Shown one piece after another: positions 1-12,299 of a DNA stretch of 64,000 bases. The stretch spans positions 24,363,681 through 24,427,680 of the forward strand of contig OU612071.1 in assembly GCA_914767715.1 (NCBI GenBank). The letters run 5' to 3'. Within the stretch, counting starts at the first letter, position 1. Every line of letters starts with the position of its first letter. Under the pieces are notes generated by a model. That model searched no databases and was not told where the DNA came from. It was given only the letters and a program-made list of their open reading frames with translations. This stretch comes from Membranipora membranacea. Its lineage: Eukaryota; Bryozoa; Gymnolaemata; Cheilostomatida; Membraniporidae. The position numbers and the translations under genes were made by a program.

Positions 1-722
1 CCAATTACTCACTGATGCTATGTGGGGTAAAAATCTAGAGATTTCCTACCTGAAATATGTTTTTATTATCAGTGAATTTTTGAGCAGATATTTGCTCATT
101 GCACTTAGACTTATTTGCCTTTATTGTTTAGCAGGATAACTTAATGACATAACTCTAAAGGTCTAAATAGCATGGTTGTTAGGTAAGCTTAGGTGGGGAA
201 GGGTAGGTTTTTAGTCAAATATTTTTTTTCCAATGTTTATTATTTTATACTGGTGGGCACTCGTGTAGATGTAAGCATTATTTTTCGTGGTCTCAACTTA
301 AATTGTTCTGTTTCGACTCTTAACATTGCTGTATGTAGTGTGTGCTACTTGAGGTACATTCTGTTTATTAATAAACCTTCTTAATCCACCAACTGCTAAA
401 TCAAATGAACCAACCCCAGCCAAATTCTTGAGGTACAGCCTTACCCAAGCCATGTTCAAAATGACCTGTTCTGACTCAAAATCTGTGGAATGGATCATAG
501 AAGTTACTAACAAAATTCCACCTCTTGAAGGCAGAACTTACTGTGCACATAGGGAATGAGCTGCCAAAGCTACTCACCATGACCACCCACTGCCCACGAA
601 AAGGTGGTAGAGACTTTGGTTCAACTAGGCATAAACTCCAAAGATCAAACCCACATCTAAACATCAGCTCATGCAAAGTATATTGGGATTTCCAAAAAGA
701 GAACACTCTACAAATGTTATAA
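1..722. other. AT-rich sequence, no gene recognised
   Basis: Short open frames occur on both strands but none resembles a known family, and none is flanked by a convincing splice-site pair. The plus-strand frame at 525-722 ends in TAA and is in register with the open stretch that follows. This could be the remains of one longer frame. Confidence 0.4.
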
Positions 723-1286
723 TGGATTCCTGAAAGTGAAGAGAAGTTCAGGGAGGCTGAATATTCAGCCTTCTTTGGGCTTTCCACTGTCGCTTGCAAT
801 CATGCCAGGTACACCAATGCCCCACCCGGCCGAGTAGGATACCAAGGCGTTAAAAACCTACCGGCAAATCAACCCCCAAACAACCCAAGATCAGAAATCA
901 CAAACCCAACAACAACAAGGCAAACAGCAGAGCCCCTGATCCAAAACAATAGGGAAAGCTCTGCCAATAAATCACACAGGCAAAGAACAACAAACAAACA
1001 TCCGTCAACTCAAAACAACCAATCAACACGGCCTAACCCAATTCAAAACAAAAACCATCATAATCAAACAAGCAGAAATTCCCCCGCCCCAATAACCCAC
1101 AAAACACCTATTAATAGTCCTAAATCGACACCAACCTCACTTATGAGCCTAAAGTTTCAAACACCTCCTCGAAGGGGTGCACTGCTGCCTTACTCACAAG
1201 GTGATTGGTCTGGCTGGGGGGAGGGGGCTAATCCTCGCAATCCCTCAAATAAACAAATATTTCTGCTGGTTAACCAGCAAGGATGA
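723..1286 (+). other. Long open stretch, Pro/Asn/Gln/Thr-rich, unrecognised
   Basis: One plus-strand frame stays open for about 188 codons, from the TAA at 720-722 to the TGA at 1284-1286, without an obvious start. After a short ordinary-looking opening (ESEEKFREAEYSAFFGL) the translation becomes very rich in Pro, Asn, Gln, Ser and Thr between about 840 and 1150. The plus strand there is strongly A/C-biased and poor in G and T, so openness may be a by-product of composition. It could be a decayed ORF1 of a retroelement or a low-complexity exon. I do not recognise it. Confidence 0.2.
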
Positions 1287-1405
1287 AAATGTTACCATAT
1301 CAGCTTTCCTTAAGCATTTGAAGGATGCTAGAGGTTTTCAGCCGCCATACTGGATGTCAGATGATTCTGATGCACAACAGGCTGCTAAAAAACAACTCTA
1401 TCCAG
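1240..1405 (+). pseudogene. MULE-like DDE transposase fragment (one exon)
   Basis: The plus-strand translation contains FCWLTSKDENV, then FLKHLKDARGF, then PPYWMSDDSDAQQ. This order (a 'TSKED' strand, a helix, then M-S-D-D) is what I know from animal proteins with a MULE-type transposase fold, where the Asp of the SDD motif is a catalytic residue. Only this block is present. The piece ends at a good donor (tccag|gtaaat at 1406), but no continuing exon is visible downstream. It is either an exon of a domesticated transposase or, more likely, a transposon remnant. The open stretch at 723-1286 overlaps its start in another frame. Confidence 0.42.
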
Positions 1406-3506
1406 GTAAATAATTATTGATTGATGATTATTTTATTAATCAATCTGAATACATAGAAAATGTGTATCATTGCTCTGATTTACATAACAAATATTTGGTG
1501 TTGTCATAAAATTATCATTCAATATAGGCCAGTGTTTACATTGAAACAATTTTACTTGCCTTTGTGATGGATCTAACTGACTACAACAGCAGCTGAATTA
1601 TCATTACTCACCATTTTTAGAATCCATCCATTATTTTTGTTTACACTTGTTGTCATAACTACCTTTCCTACCTCCACGAGTCCACACACATAATAATATC
1701 AGCAATCAGTAGTAACTTTTCTATCTTTACCGGCACTTATTTTTTTACCTTCAGGTCTACAGTATTGTTGGCATGGCAACTATTCTGGTTATATTCCATG
1801 ACGTATTTTTGTAATTTTCCACAGCTAGTGGCATGTTTCTTTCATAGTTTTAATAACTGAGCAATAGTATATTCGGACAGTATCTTTTGGCAATCAAACA
1901 GGACAAATATGTTAAACTCTTCTAGTCAGTAACTCAATAAAATCTCTGAGAATACAACTTAACCAATCTACTAAAGTAAGTGTTAGCGAGAGATGCTGGG
2001 TTGAAAGCGAAAGACGGTAAAACACTGAATGCTTCACAGGTATGTTTCAATTAGCCTATTTTGGCCTATGATAGATGCAAGGACAAAACTTATATCAAAT
2101 TTGATTAAGAATAAGTTAATGCCCATTTTCCTATTCAAATAGTTTGATATTTTATTTTGGTAATTTGTCAAAGACAGTATATGTAAACAAGCGGGCACTT
2201 AGTTAGTTTAATAGGTCTTTTGTCTGTATTTTTTTGGATAAGAAATATCAAAACCATCAGCGGGAAACCAGCAGACTAATCGTGCTTTGAATGAGTTGTC
2301 CGCTCCCAAATCGAATGAAGAGTGCTTACAACTTTAATCACAACGAATTAAATGCGCTATCATTGCAATGATTGACATATACTTTAGATTCTTTCTTCCA
2401 ATATTTAGAGTCCTGCCTCGGCTAGGCACACCAACGTTTGACCAAAGCTTCCCAGCCACTTTTTCTTGAAGGGGACTTTTCAAATAAAATGTCTTAATAT
2501 GTTCAAATGTTAATTATTGATTTTTCCTGATTTAAGGACTGCGCAAATACCAAAATCTTATTCTGCTCATACTGTGCAAGTCACTCAAAATTCATTGAAA
2601 AATGCTTATATACTATCGTATGTTAACTTCAATATCTATTATATTACAAAACATCTATTATATTTTACCATCACTTTATCTTTTTCCACATCATAAGTGG
2701 TATCCATATTTACTATAATCTATCACCAAATTATTTACTATAGGACTTATCTTTACTCCAAAAGAGAGCTTTCAGGTTGATATGTAATATAATATTACAT
2801 AATATTAAAACATAGTGAATAAGCAGTCGTAAAATAAAACTCACTGTGTTGACCAATCAAAGGCCTAGATGGCTACCAAAAAAACCGATAAAAAGCGCTA
2901 TCAAATTGGTCTCTGAATCAAATCAGATAATATCAGATATCGACAAACACTCAATTCACCATGAATACTGCAAGAAGATGAGTCGCTAAAGTTAAAGTTA
3001 TTTTTCTTAGCAGAAAGAAAGAAATTGACACACCGAAAGGACCGGCGACAAGGCAATTTGGCGTTGTAGTACACGCCAATGGGTACATCAAAATGGAGTT
3101 AACCAACGTATATAAACAACTGGACACCTCTTAAAATTTATTTATTATCCAATTACAACGCTGAAGGGCAACACATGAGGCTCCACAGTAAAACAGTGAT
3201 CTCCAGATCTTATCCTGTTCAATCGACTGTACCGCCGACCGGCGAGGAGGTACCAGAAACAGGCAATGGATTATTTTCGATGATAACCTCAAGTGCTTAC
3301 GAAACCAAACACATCGACAGAAAATATTCAGCTATGGGGAAAATCTTAACTGTAAGTAACTTAAAAAAACTCCAGTCGATTGATTGTTTGTATTTCTATC
3401 ACATACTGTAAAAGTTGTAACAAAAGGCTTGCTGGTACACGTATTCTGTTAAAAAATAATAAATTGCCTTGCATGCTAAAATAGGGTAAGCAATGGTGTT
3501 TTTAAT
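1406..3506. other. Intergenic or intronic AT-rich sequence
   Basis: I see no coding stretch, RNA gene or terminal repeats. The 78-codon frame at 3175-3411 has no recognisable similarity. Confidence 0.4.
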
Positions 3507-3514
3507 ATAGGTAC

Positions 3515-4554
3515 TAGTGATGGCAAATTGTCAGATTTTGGCGAGACGGGACGAGACCGAGACAGCAAGAAAATTCGAGACGAGACCGGGACGAGACCGA
3601 GACATATAACGATGCCGATAAAACATTCTTCAGATATCACAATTTAAAAGAATGGTGGATATTCATTCACTAGTGCAATCAGCTTATAGTACATTTGATT
3701 CAAGTTGTAACTTATGATCTATAGCAATAAGGATCTATGTTGAAACCAAGTTTCATCAAAATCTGTCAAGTATTTATTGAATTATAGAAAGCCACCGCTC
3801 GTGCAGATTTCCACTAATTCTTGCAAATTAAATTTTGTATGAGTATCAGCCTGCCACACATGATTGTCATTGCCCAAATTCATATTCATGATTTCTGGGT
3901 GTAATCCTACTGTAATCCTCCTCAGCCAATCTAAAACATAGGCCTATAGTGATAACTAAATAAAATAGTTTAACCAAGGAGAAGCTGTTTCTTCTTGTTT
4001 ATTATACCAACCAGTCCAGTGATTCAGCTTCTGGATATGCTTAGGCTCAACTATCTTCTCATATTTATACAATTTGATACCCCATTAGTCATTGTATCCC
4101 TTCTCCCTCTTGCCCCAGGTCCAAATCAATGAGAAAGCTCCACATTGATCATCCATTCCATCTTTTTAACAGAAATTGTTTACATAGATATGGCCTTGAC
4201 TTATCAATCAAAACAGACAGCCAATCAATCAAATCTGACAGCCAATCAGATAACATTTCCGTTAAATAATTGCAGCAAAAGCATGACTAATAACTATCAT
4301 TCCATTATATCATAGTCAGAATTTCATGTGACTTCATGTTAAAACCGTGGTGTAGTGGGTAAGAGCATGGACTGCTGATCACTAGGTCACTGGTTCGAAT
4401 CTGGGTGAAGGCAATGTTTTGACCAGCTACTACCATTTACAATGCCAGTAGTCTCGACCTGTAGTAAGAGGTGTCTGTCTCGACGAGACGAGATACTGTC
4501 CCGAGGAGACAAGTCTCGAGAGACCGGGATTGTCCCGTCTCGTTGCCATCACTA
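3515..4554. mobile_element. Non-autonomous hAT-superfamily element with 8-bp target duplication
   Basis: The left end reads TAGTGATGGCAA and the right end TTGCCATCACTA, a perfect 12-bp terminal inverted repeat. It is flanked on both sides by ATAGGTAC (3507-3514 and 4555-4562), an exact 8-bp target duplication. TAGTGATG-type ends with 8-bp duplications are characteristic of the hAT superfamily. The 1,040-bp interior has no transposase frame. Both subterminal regions (about 3535-3605 and 4449-4542) are packed with short GACGAGACC/GTCTCG repeats in opposite orientation, probable transposase-binding arrays. The identical duplications suggest insertion was not ancient. A tRNA-like sequence sits near the right end. 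Confidence 0.85.
4341..4413 (+). repeat. tRNA-derived SINE-like sequence (tRNA pseudogene) inside the hAT element
   Basis: An A box (TGGTGTAGTGGG, 4348-4359) and a B box (GGTTCGAATC, 4392-4401) stand 44 bases apart, the spacing of a tRNA with a short variable arm. A canonical AGGTC variable loop lies between them. The anticodon position would read GCT. Several pairs of the anticodon, D and T stems are mismatched and the acceptor stem does not close, so it is not a functional tRNA. The best reading is the head of a tRNA-derived SINE captured by the hAT element. Confidence 0.5.
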
Positions 4555-4562
4555 ATAGGTAC

Positions 4563-5765
4563 ACATAAATGTCTCACAGAGCAGTTTTTGCCCAAAGCAG
4601 TGCCCTCACCAAGGCTTTGGAGGATATCCCTAACAGAAAAAAATATTTCAGTCTCGGTTCGGTTTCACATATTTTTACGTCTCATTTCGTCAGGTACAAG
4701 TGCAATTTTGTCAAAATTTTGACTAATTTAGGAGTGAGATAATTAAAAATTGCCAACTGGCACGCCATTTTTTTACATCAATATTGGTCAGAACCAGGTT
4801 AGTGCGGGCAAAGCATGATGGTCTAGCTATCACTATGTGAATTTGAAAGCAGTTTTTGTCAAGTCGAATCAAACACCGAACATTATTGTTGCTATGGCTG
4901 CATGATATAAGGGTAGTCTCTATGTATTAACTGCATTTCTGCTACATGAACTTGCAATGTCTTTTTATATGGACAATAGTGACAATAGGTTTTGACATGT
5001 TTTGGAAACTCAGTGTCGCGCTATGACTTTACATCATGGCATAACGTCAAATTTGAGTTTAGACTTCTTTTATCATATGGATTAAGAAACCCCAAGCAAC
5101 ATTTTGGCGAGGCATTAACTTACAAATTGTGATCATAAACAATTTGTGCTACTTAAAAATCAGTTGGTTTTTGAGTAATACGTCCGACTCAGGCAACGTG
5201 CAATTTGCAGCACCATATCTAAAAGTGCAACATCTTAAAAACAAGTGCACTAAAATAGGTTGCACATTGACACAGCTTATCGTTGCCCAAATACCGTGTT
5301 AGCCATTCCTATGCACTAATGGCTAACACTGGTGTAAGCCATTAGTGCATGGGAAGTCAGCAACTGAAAAATTACCATGACCTATTTGAGCGTGGCGAGT
5401 CTGTATTTTTTCATTACAGCTTAAATGATTGCGGTCGGGTGTTGTGTTTTAATTCTCAAAGCTCTTGAGATTTTGTTGCTATATCTGACATCTCATGACT
5501 GGCTCGAACACTTACTTGGCCGTTGAATGAGATGTTCATTGTAGTATTCAGCTTTTTTGATGATGAGCTTTGAATAAACATCTTTGTATACATTGTGTCG
5601 CATGTTTGGTCATGTTGTCAGATTAGATGTATTTGTTTATATTATATTTATTTGTATGTATTGGTTACAGTACCTTTACTCTCAAAACAGACTGTTGTGT
5701 ATGGATGCTAATTAATATAATGCATTTTATTCATGCTGCTTTTTCATTATGTATATCTCTTGTTT
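4563..5765. other. Non-coding stretch with a 24-bp hairpin
   Basis: No gene recognised. At 5305-5357 two arms of about 24 bases, centred on CACTAATGGC and its complement and differing at a few positions, could form a hairpin with a loop of a few bases. No target duplication was seen around it. Confidence 0.4.
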
Positions 5766-5766
5766 T

Positions 5767-5909
5767 CAAGTGAAAGGCTCTCAACTGAGACTTCCTACAT
5801 GGAGGTTCAGATGTATAAGCAAAACTGGAAAGCCAACACAAAGGATTTGTCAATCCAGGAGATTGTGGAAAAGTTCTCAATCCTCACTCGCCAGCAAATA
5901 GAGGTGTGG
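5767..5909 (+). CDS. Candidate internal exon, unrecognised protein
   Basis: A splice acceptor (tgttttcaag, ending 5770) precedes an open frame translating through SYMEVQMYKQNW, then LSIQEIVEKFSILTRQQIE and VW. A good donor (gtatgt, starting 5910) closes it. The amphipathic, charged composition looks like a real coding exon rather than chance, but I recognise no domain. It lies upstream of the membrane-segment exons at 6.3 and 8.0 kb, and the four pieces up to 9.4 kb could belong to one gene. That link is inference only. Confidence 0.33.
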
Positions 5910-6279
5910 GTATGTGCATTCATTAATATCCGATACATATGTGAAGAAATTGTTAGTGGCCTGACATCAGAACAAGTTATCAAACAGATCACATGCAACT
6001 CAGACCAGTAATATTGTTTGTCTAATGCCAGTGTTGTCATCCATCATGGGAGTTGGCTTCACATGTGACAAGTTTTGTGGTAAAAGTTAAAAAATTTAAC
6101 ATTTTATGTGGTATAAACGGAGCATTTTTTTAAGTTAAACACTTAGCGATATGTGATCTTTGTGAATATGTCAAATGGCTGACCATGATAATGCTTTACT
6201 TCTGAAAATGCCAAACGTCCGCAAGAAGGAAACCCTTTGAGCGTTGATCAAATCATGTCCGTATGGAAGTGTATTGTCG

Positions 6280-6466
6280 GAAGGGCCGGTCAAAGAGATA
6301 CTGTTGGCAGCCGCAGCTCAAACATTCACCTATCTAGCTGCAATGTTTCTCACAGTACTCATGGTTGTATCAGGCCTCATGGGTATATCAGTATGCAGGA
6401 CACACAGGGAGGATATAGACATGGAGGAAGACAACATCCTCTGGACCTGCCTCTCCAATCCTCCTG
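6280..6466 (+). CDS. Candidate exon encoding one membrane segment (paralogue of 7980-8145)
   Basis: The frame reads KEILLAAAAQTF, a hydrophobic helix of about 20 residues (YLAAMFLTVLMVVSGLMGIS), then VCRTHREDIDMEEDN and ILWTCLSNPP. It ends at donor gtaagt (6467). The pattern of a single hydrophobic segment followed by Cys-Arg-Thr and an acidic stretch suggests a membrane-anchored protein. The same layout recurs 1.7 kb downstream, so the two are duplicated exons. The upstream splice acceptor is uncertain (an AG at 6308-6309 is one option). The family is not recognised. Confidence 0.4.
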
Positions 6467-7979
6467 GTAAGTTAATACCAATACTAATGTCAACCTTCTT
6501 ATCTTGTAGGTAAGCTGTGCTATGTTTTGGAGTAAACAATGCATGTCATTAGTGCCGTACGAAGTTCTAGCACTGAGAAGATGAGTTAGATAATTTAGGC
6601 TTGTATTCTGAAAAAATAAATTCTACCATAGCTAAATGTCAAATATACGCTGTTTACGTACAGATTTGTGAAGCGAAAATTAGAACTCGATATAGAATGA
6701 ACCTGTTTCTCTAACTGTCTGCTTATTTATTTATATCTATCACTGTATAATCAGTTGTTGCTCATTATGATTCCAGATTCTGAGTAAAGTGTTGCTTCAA
6801 AGTGTATCGTAACTGCACTTAAATCTGTTCGTGACAACCTGAAGTTGACTATGGCTATGTTTAATGTCTACCTTCTTAACACATTGGAAAAAGGGGCTGC
6901 ATTTTATAGGAGAAATCAAAAAGAAACAAAATTTGCAATTACTTCAGAAGGTTCAAAGATAGATGCAAAAGCATACCATAAACTAAGCTTAATTAGCAGA
7001 GAAGTGAAATAAATATGGCAAAAACTGATGGTAGTCATTGATGGATACTGTCTCTTTTATTAATAAACTTGCATAGCACCATCAACCACTTGGCCCCAAA
7101 AATGATCCATTTTGGTTATCGGGTTATGAAGACTAGGTAAGAATATCAACTTCTAATCTCTCAATCTACAACTAGTCCAGATTCTAAGCATAAAAACTGA
7201 CCAGGCAAGAATTTAAAAAGCTTGAAAGTTTCCTCAAGATACGAAAGTCACCATCATTGCGCATATCTTTTCTACTCATTGAATGGTTATGCTGGCGGCC
7301 ATTCACGGGGAGGAGAGTATGAGCCTTGCAGTAAGATATCCTAAACACTAAAGAGGGGAGGCAACAATTAGGAAGGTTCCATCATCATGCTCTTATGGTA
7401 TGAATATGTTCCAGAATTATTTAATAATTTGTAAATCAATAACAGTTGAAACCCACACATGTATGGGACACTTCCCAATATTATAGGTACCTATAATAAC
7501 AGGTATTATCAGGTTTTCTATATTTTTATGTTACTCACTTAATAATAAATAATTGAGAGCTTCAAAGTTTGTTAATCTATTATGTTTTGGAGTTTTAGCA
7601 GCTCCTGAAGAGATCTCAGCTCCACTGTCTTTCCTTTATCCTAAGCCAGATAATCCTGATACGCTGAAATGAGCTTATGTTAGCCGGTTTAGCCTCGTGT
7701 GAAGTTTTTTTTTCATTATAGTACACAGTGTGCCATTACGAGAAATACTATCAATCATTCATCATACTCTAGATAGCCATTATAAATTTCTTCTGTTAGC
7801 AGGATTAACTCGTCTTGTGTCTTTTCCAATGACGCATAAAACATTGCATCTTGCTTCACGGTCAAAGCCGAGAAATGTGTTTGTTCGATTTTCACAACCA
7901 TAGTCTTCACAACCCGACAACATCAGTCAAATGAACAGGAGGAGGCTGAAGCTGGAAAGGTAGAGGAATATATATCAGA
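6467..7979. other. Probable intron or intergenic sequence between the paralogous exons
   Basis: No coding stretch, terminal repeats or RNA gene seen. A small palindrome around TTATAGGTACCTATAA lies near 7480-7500. Confidence 0.35.
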
Positions 7980-8145
7980 AGGTGACGGCTGCCAAACAAA
8001 CAGTTCACCATGTGGCAGCTCTGCTCTTGCCTATACTGACAGTCATATTAGGGATAATTGGTTTCAGCCAGTGCCGGACAAACAAAGAGCGAATCAACTT
8101 TATAGAACTGATTATTCTGTGGAAAAATTGTGGCTTCCCCTCCTG
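7980..8145 (+). pseudogene. Second copy of the membrane-segment exon, shifted in frame
   Basis: The translation TAAKQTVHHVAALLLPILTV then ILGIIGFSQCRTNKERIN and ILWKNCG matches the exon at 6280-6466 position by position: hydrophobic helix, G-x-S/F-x-CRT, E-x-I, ILW. It also ends in tcctg|gt. Between the ILW codons and the donor this copy has 23 bases where the first has 22. The two therefore splice in different phases or, more simply, this copy carries a one-base shift. It is either a diverged functional exon or a pseudo-exon. Confidence 0.38.
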
Positions 8146-9160
8146 GTACGTAGAAACCTTTTCAGGCATTTTAATTGGAGTATATTTTACTAACAAACAA
8201 TTACAAATGGTTCATGCTTCGAGATACTACGCCACACTGACCTAACATGGTTCAACCTTTGATTTCAGAAGTTAACTTCAGGCATTCACACAAGATTTCT
8301 TTGGCTACATGATTTAATGCTGTCTTGATCAATGATTATTATATATTATTACTATTATATTATTTTAAATCATTAGGGGTTTGAGACCTTTCAAAGATTA
8401 ATTGTCAGCATAACAGGCAGAAACTTCTAAAATCTGTCATCACGATGTCACAATTTGGAGTGATTTCACAACTAGTTTAATACTTCTCCAGTGAAAAATA
8501 AAAGTCTCTTGCGTGCACAATACTCTAGCACTCCGATAAGTAAAAACTCCTCTGAAATTTGGAACTGAGGTAGATGCGGATGTGGCAGAAACACAAAAAA
8601 AAACTTATCTATTGCTGCATTAAATGTAATCAGCCCTAATGACACAATCACAACCCAAAACCTGGCATACAGGCTCATGGAAAACGATGGAAAATATTTG
8701 AGGCTAATTGAGAGATTGAGAGGCTCTTCGAAAGTTTAGAGAGGAAAAGTAGGTGAGTGAAGCTTGTTACACAGAGTAATCTGCTGACTAAATTATGGTC
8801 AAAAATACTGAAAAATATTCCATAGCGCACCCGTTTCTTATCTCTTCAGTTTTCCCGGTGAAGTTGTCATATAATATTTGGAATTCAATTCCCTACCGTA
8901 TAATACCTTTTGAACAAAGAGCAGCTTTTTCGATCACATCACAGGCCTTTCTGATATTTTATATTCAAAAGGACTAGGATTTAATGTCTCTTATAAAAGG
9001 GGCCTCTAAGGTTTCAGGTAAATCACCAAGATAAAAGTTTTTACTTATATTACTTACATATTATTTGGGGTCTCATGGGACTATGGTACACATATTGATG
9101 AGCATAGTTGCGAGGCTCATGAGTTATTGATAGCCTGATTGTCCACTATTTTTTTCCTGT
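8146..9160. other. Non-coding stretch
   Basis: AT-rich with no recognisable coding or structural feature. The short frame at 8795-8977 lacks similarity to anything I know. Confidence 0.35.
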
Positions 9161-9167
9161 GTTCCAG

Positions 9168-9412
9168 CTATTCTAGGCCACATACAACCGGAGCTACTGG
9201 GTCACACTAACCACAAGGAAAAAGACCTACTTTACAAGATATTTGAGAGATCACTCGGGAGGAGTACGACCCGGCCAAACTTTTTTATAAAAGTCCACAA
9301 ATGGCATCATACAAATTCGGAGGTGATTGGCATAGAAGTAATCAATGTTTGCTATATTCTCTGTTCAACTCTAGCAGTGACGTCTCTCAGTTGTTATTTG
9401 ATTAAGGGCTAA
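9168..9412 (+). CDS. Candidate terminal exon, unrecognised, with C-terminal hydrophobic segment
   Basis: A pyrimidine-rich acceptor (ttcctgtgttccag, ending 9167) is followed by an open frame of about 81 codons to the TAA at 9410-9412. It reads GHIQPELLGHTNHKEKDLLY, then KIFERSLGRSTTRPNFFIKV. A hydrophobic end follows (VINVCYILCSTLAVTSLSCY). It has no internal ATG start, so it would be a spliced exon. I know no family match. Its position after the exons at 5.8-8.1 kb makes it a possible 3' end of the same gene. Confidence 0.35.
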
Positions 9413-11489
9413 ATGCACAGGATCTGACATTACATTTGTGTGCACTATGTTTGAAAAATGGCGGTTGACAAACTCTCATGGGAAAATTTAATCATAGCCA
9501 CCATTTGCTCGAATGCTTGTTGGTCCTTGGTCGGTCTCGTGCTGGGTGGCTGTTCTCCCCTTGGTTCTACATACCCTCGAAAATTAGATTTTGACACTTG
9601 TAGCTTTTCTAAATTTAGCATTAAGTATTGAATGTGAATGTGTATAACCTATCCATCCATATTGTGGCTGTGGCTGATATGTTCCCTTCAAAAAGTAGCG
9701 AGATAATATGGAAAATGTCATAATTATATCAAAATTTTTAGACTGTGACATACACACTGACAATGGAGGCTGAACGGAGATATGCTTCAGACTAGGATTG
9801 GAATGAGGACCTGTATGAAGAGATTACCAGGAGAAGGCAGACCGACCTTCTCGGATTGATAGGAAAGTCAGCGGCGTGTGTTTTCGGGTTGAGATCTATA
9901 TGGTATGGCTCATGGTCAATTACACTTGGTGCCATTTGAACAGACATTTTGTAGCATTGATGTGTGCATGATCGCGTGGATGTTTCTGTCAATTCTTGTG
10001 GGTTTTGCAGCGCTTGAGGTCTGATTCTACTTAGATTTTAAATTATTGGATATAAATTGCAAAAGTAGTTTTGTTCGGGACAAGTGTTCATATACCATCC
10101 AAGTGAGCAGACCTTCATGAAAACAGGTTTAGTGAAGTTTCTTTCTCAAGTTCTAAACGTGTTAGACACTGGCGCAGTGGAGACAACAATAAAATATGGC
10201 AGCAAATACATTTCAAGTCTAAGACCTAAATAAACAAAAAAAATTCAGTGTTGGTCTGCCTGATTCAACTCCACAAGACAGTGATAACATCAACAACAGC
10301 TGACTATGTTATACGCAATTGAATATCTCGATCGTTACCGGGTCAGGTTCTTTGGCTTGTCATGGTTCTCCAGTGAGCTAAGAACGCAGTTGATATTCCA
10401 GTGGAGCCTGCCAATGGGCATTATGTGGAGGAGTGCGCAGTAAATAGTCAATAGCCATTATGGATGAAATAAACAAGGATACATGGCAGCTGATGGGGAT
10501 GACATGAGTTGAATAAAAGGTGAGATAATCTCGTTTAATATTCCAATCAGATTCGACACCAAATATCAATCAATATGGTTCTGGCTTAGGACATTCAGAT
10601 CATCAACTGGCATGCCATGGCAGGAAAACTATGCCTGGATTAAAGAGTCTCTACCAGGTTAGATATCGACTTACATTGGCCAAAGTACAACTGGGCCGAC
10701 TCCTGCAAAATACAAACACATCACAAGAGAAGAGTCCCTTACAGCTACCTGTGTGACCATGCTAGATGCAAGCGAGGCGAGAGCTGCCAAGGTCGGATTA
10801 CAGTGATAGTGTTGGCCACAGAGACTGCCCCAACTAGGAAAGTCACTCCATGCATCAGTATAGAAGCTGTGGGACAAGGCTGGCCTGTGGTTAACTATGG
10901 TTACATGGTCTCATGTATCAACGAGAACTCTCTGCAGCCCCTCAAACTTGGAATTGTTGTCGGTCACAATTGCCAAACCTTTTACATGGTATCTGTTTAT
11001 AGATGTCCAAGTATGAGGAGATATAAACCGAGAAGCCGAATCCTCCATCTTCTGAGAACAAACCTGTAGACAAGTGTCCACCTATGATCGTGTCCAAGCC
11101 GTCGACTACAGAGATACAACATACAGTTGTGCCGGTACCTCCAGTGGCTAACCCTGGGGCTAGATCAGATCATGATGCTTTGTTCGTAATGATACTAAAC
11201 CTGTTGTTGCTGTTGGGAATGTCAGTGGAGAGGCTGGGGCTGACCATGCGGGTCAAATCAATGGTAAAATGTTGAAATTTTCTTGATAGGACAGAGTAGC
11301 TGCGGTCAAATCTTTGAGCATTTTAATTTGCAGCGCAATGCTGTTAAGCTCAAAGTTTTTTTTATGCATGTCATTACTTACAACTGGTACACCAAAATCA
11401 TCACAAACTAGGCCTTGAAATTGGGACGATTGGTGTGACGCAATTTATTACCTGAAAGAGGATGCAAATCTAAACAAATCGATAGCTAA
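9413..11489. other. Region with weak exon-like pieces only
   Basis: Weak candidates are 9796-9925 (an open frame DWNEDLYEEITRRRQTDLLG after an AG), 10590-10650 (ending at a gttaga donor) and about 11027-11276, whose frame ends in a hydrophobic segment (LFVMILNLLLLLGMSV). None shows a recognisable domain and their splice sites cannot be chained with confidence. They may belong to the same unknown gene as the 5.8-9.4 kb exons. Confidence 0.25.
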
Positions 11490-12215
11490 TGTAGCTCTGA
11501 CAAGGCCATTATACAAGCTAACAGCAAAGTCTAGAATATAGATAATGGTCTAAGCATTGTGATGACGACTTTTTTGAGCACAAGGACACATATAATTTCA
11601 CAGCTGACTAATCATATATATATTTGAAACTCAACTCTGATCTTTTTACTTATTAGTAACCAGCAGTGCACTGGTATATAATCGCGGTCTCTTGTACTGA
11701 GCAAATGATATAGGTCTCACTACTTCATTAATCAGTGTAAAAAAAACTCTAAACATCCCGCCTGCTGGGGAGTGTCATGATCAGCTGGGAACAGAAACAC
11801 ATAAAATAAGGCAAGTGAGATCAAGACTGCAGAACTCAACAAAAACTGCAATCACTGAGATGAACAGCAACAAAACGGAAAAATACAACAGTGTGAGTGT
11901 AGAACTGGTGTTATGATGATGGTGGCGTCAAAATGACTTATGATTAGAGGATATGGATCAATATCCAGGATTTGCTGTGGCTCAAAATGATGATATCAAA
12001 CCGATGTGTAATATTAATGATTAACGTCCATGCCGTACCGAGCTTCCTTGCAGAAAAAAAGCATTTGTTGATCATCAACATGAACCGAGATGAGAAAATA
12101 TGTTAAAAAAATTATTAGTCAGATAGAATAGCTTCACTCTCACAGCAGAGATATGCAGGTGTGAAAAACAGTGAGCCGAACAAAAAAACAGGATTTAATT
12201 GATGCAGAGAAAAAA
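11490..12215 (+). repeat. Dispersed repeat R1, copy 1 (paired with 16350-17175)
   Basis: Shared landmarks in the same order are caagctaac with aagtctaga, cagctgactaatca, a ctctgatctttttncttn stretch, ctcttgtactga, cccgcct, aatacaaca, gaactgg, gatgtgtaatattaat and gttgatcatcaacatgaacc. The second copy is about 4.86 kb downstream. The copies are clearly diverged by substitutions and small indels. No coding potential or terminal repeat was found. Confidence 0.75.
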
Positions 12216-12299
12216 AAGATACCAAAGATCTAGGAGAATGATGGAGGCCTACCTGCTTAAAAGGGGAAACCTTGAGAGTCGCACCTTGTTGCACATTGG

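Noticed and set aside
4341-4413. A functional tRNA gene with anticodon GCT
   Set aside because: A and B boxes are good but the acceptor stem does not pair and the anticodon, D and T stems carry mismatches. It also lies inside a transposon.
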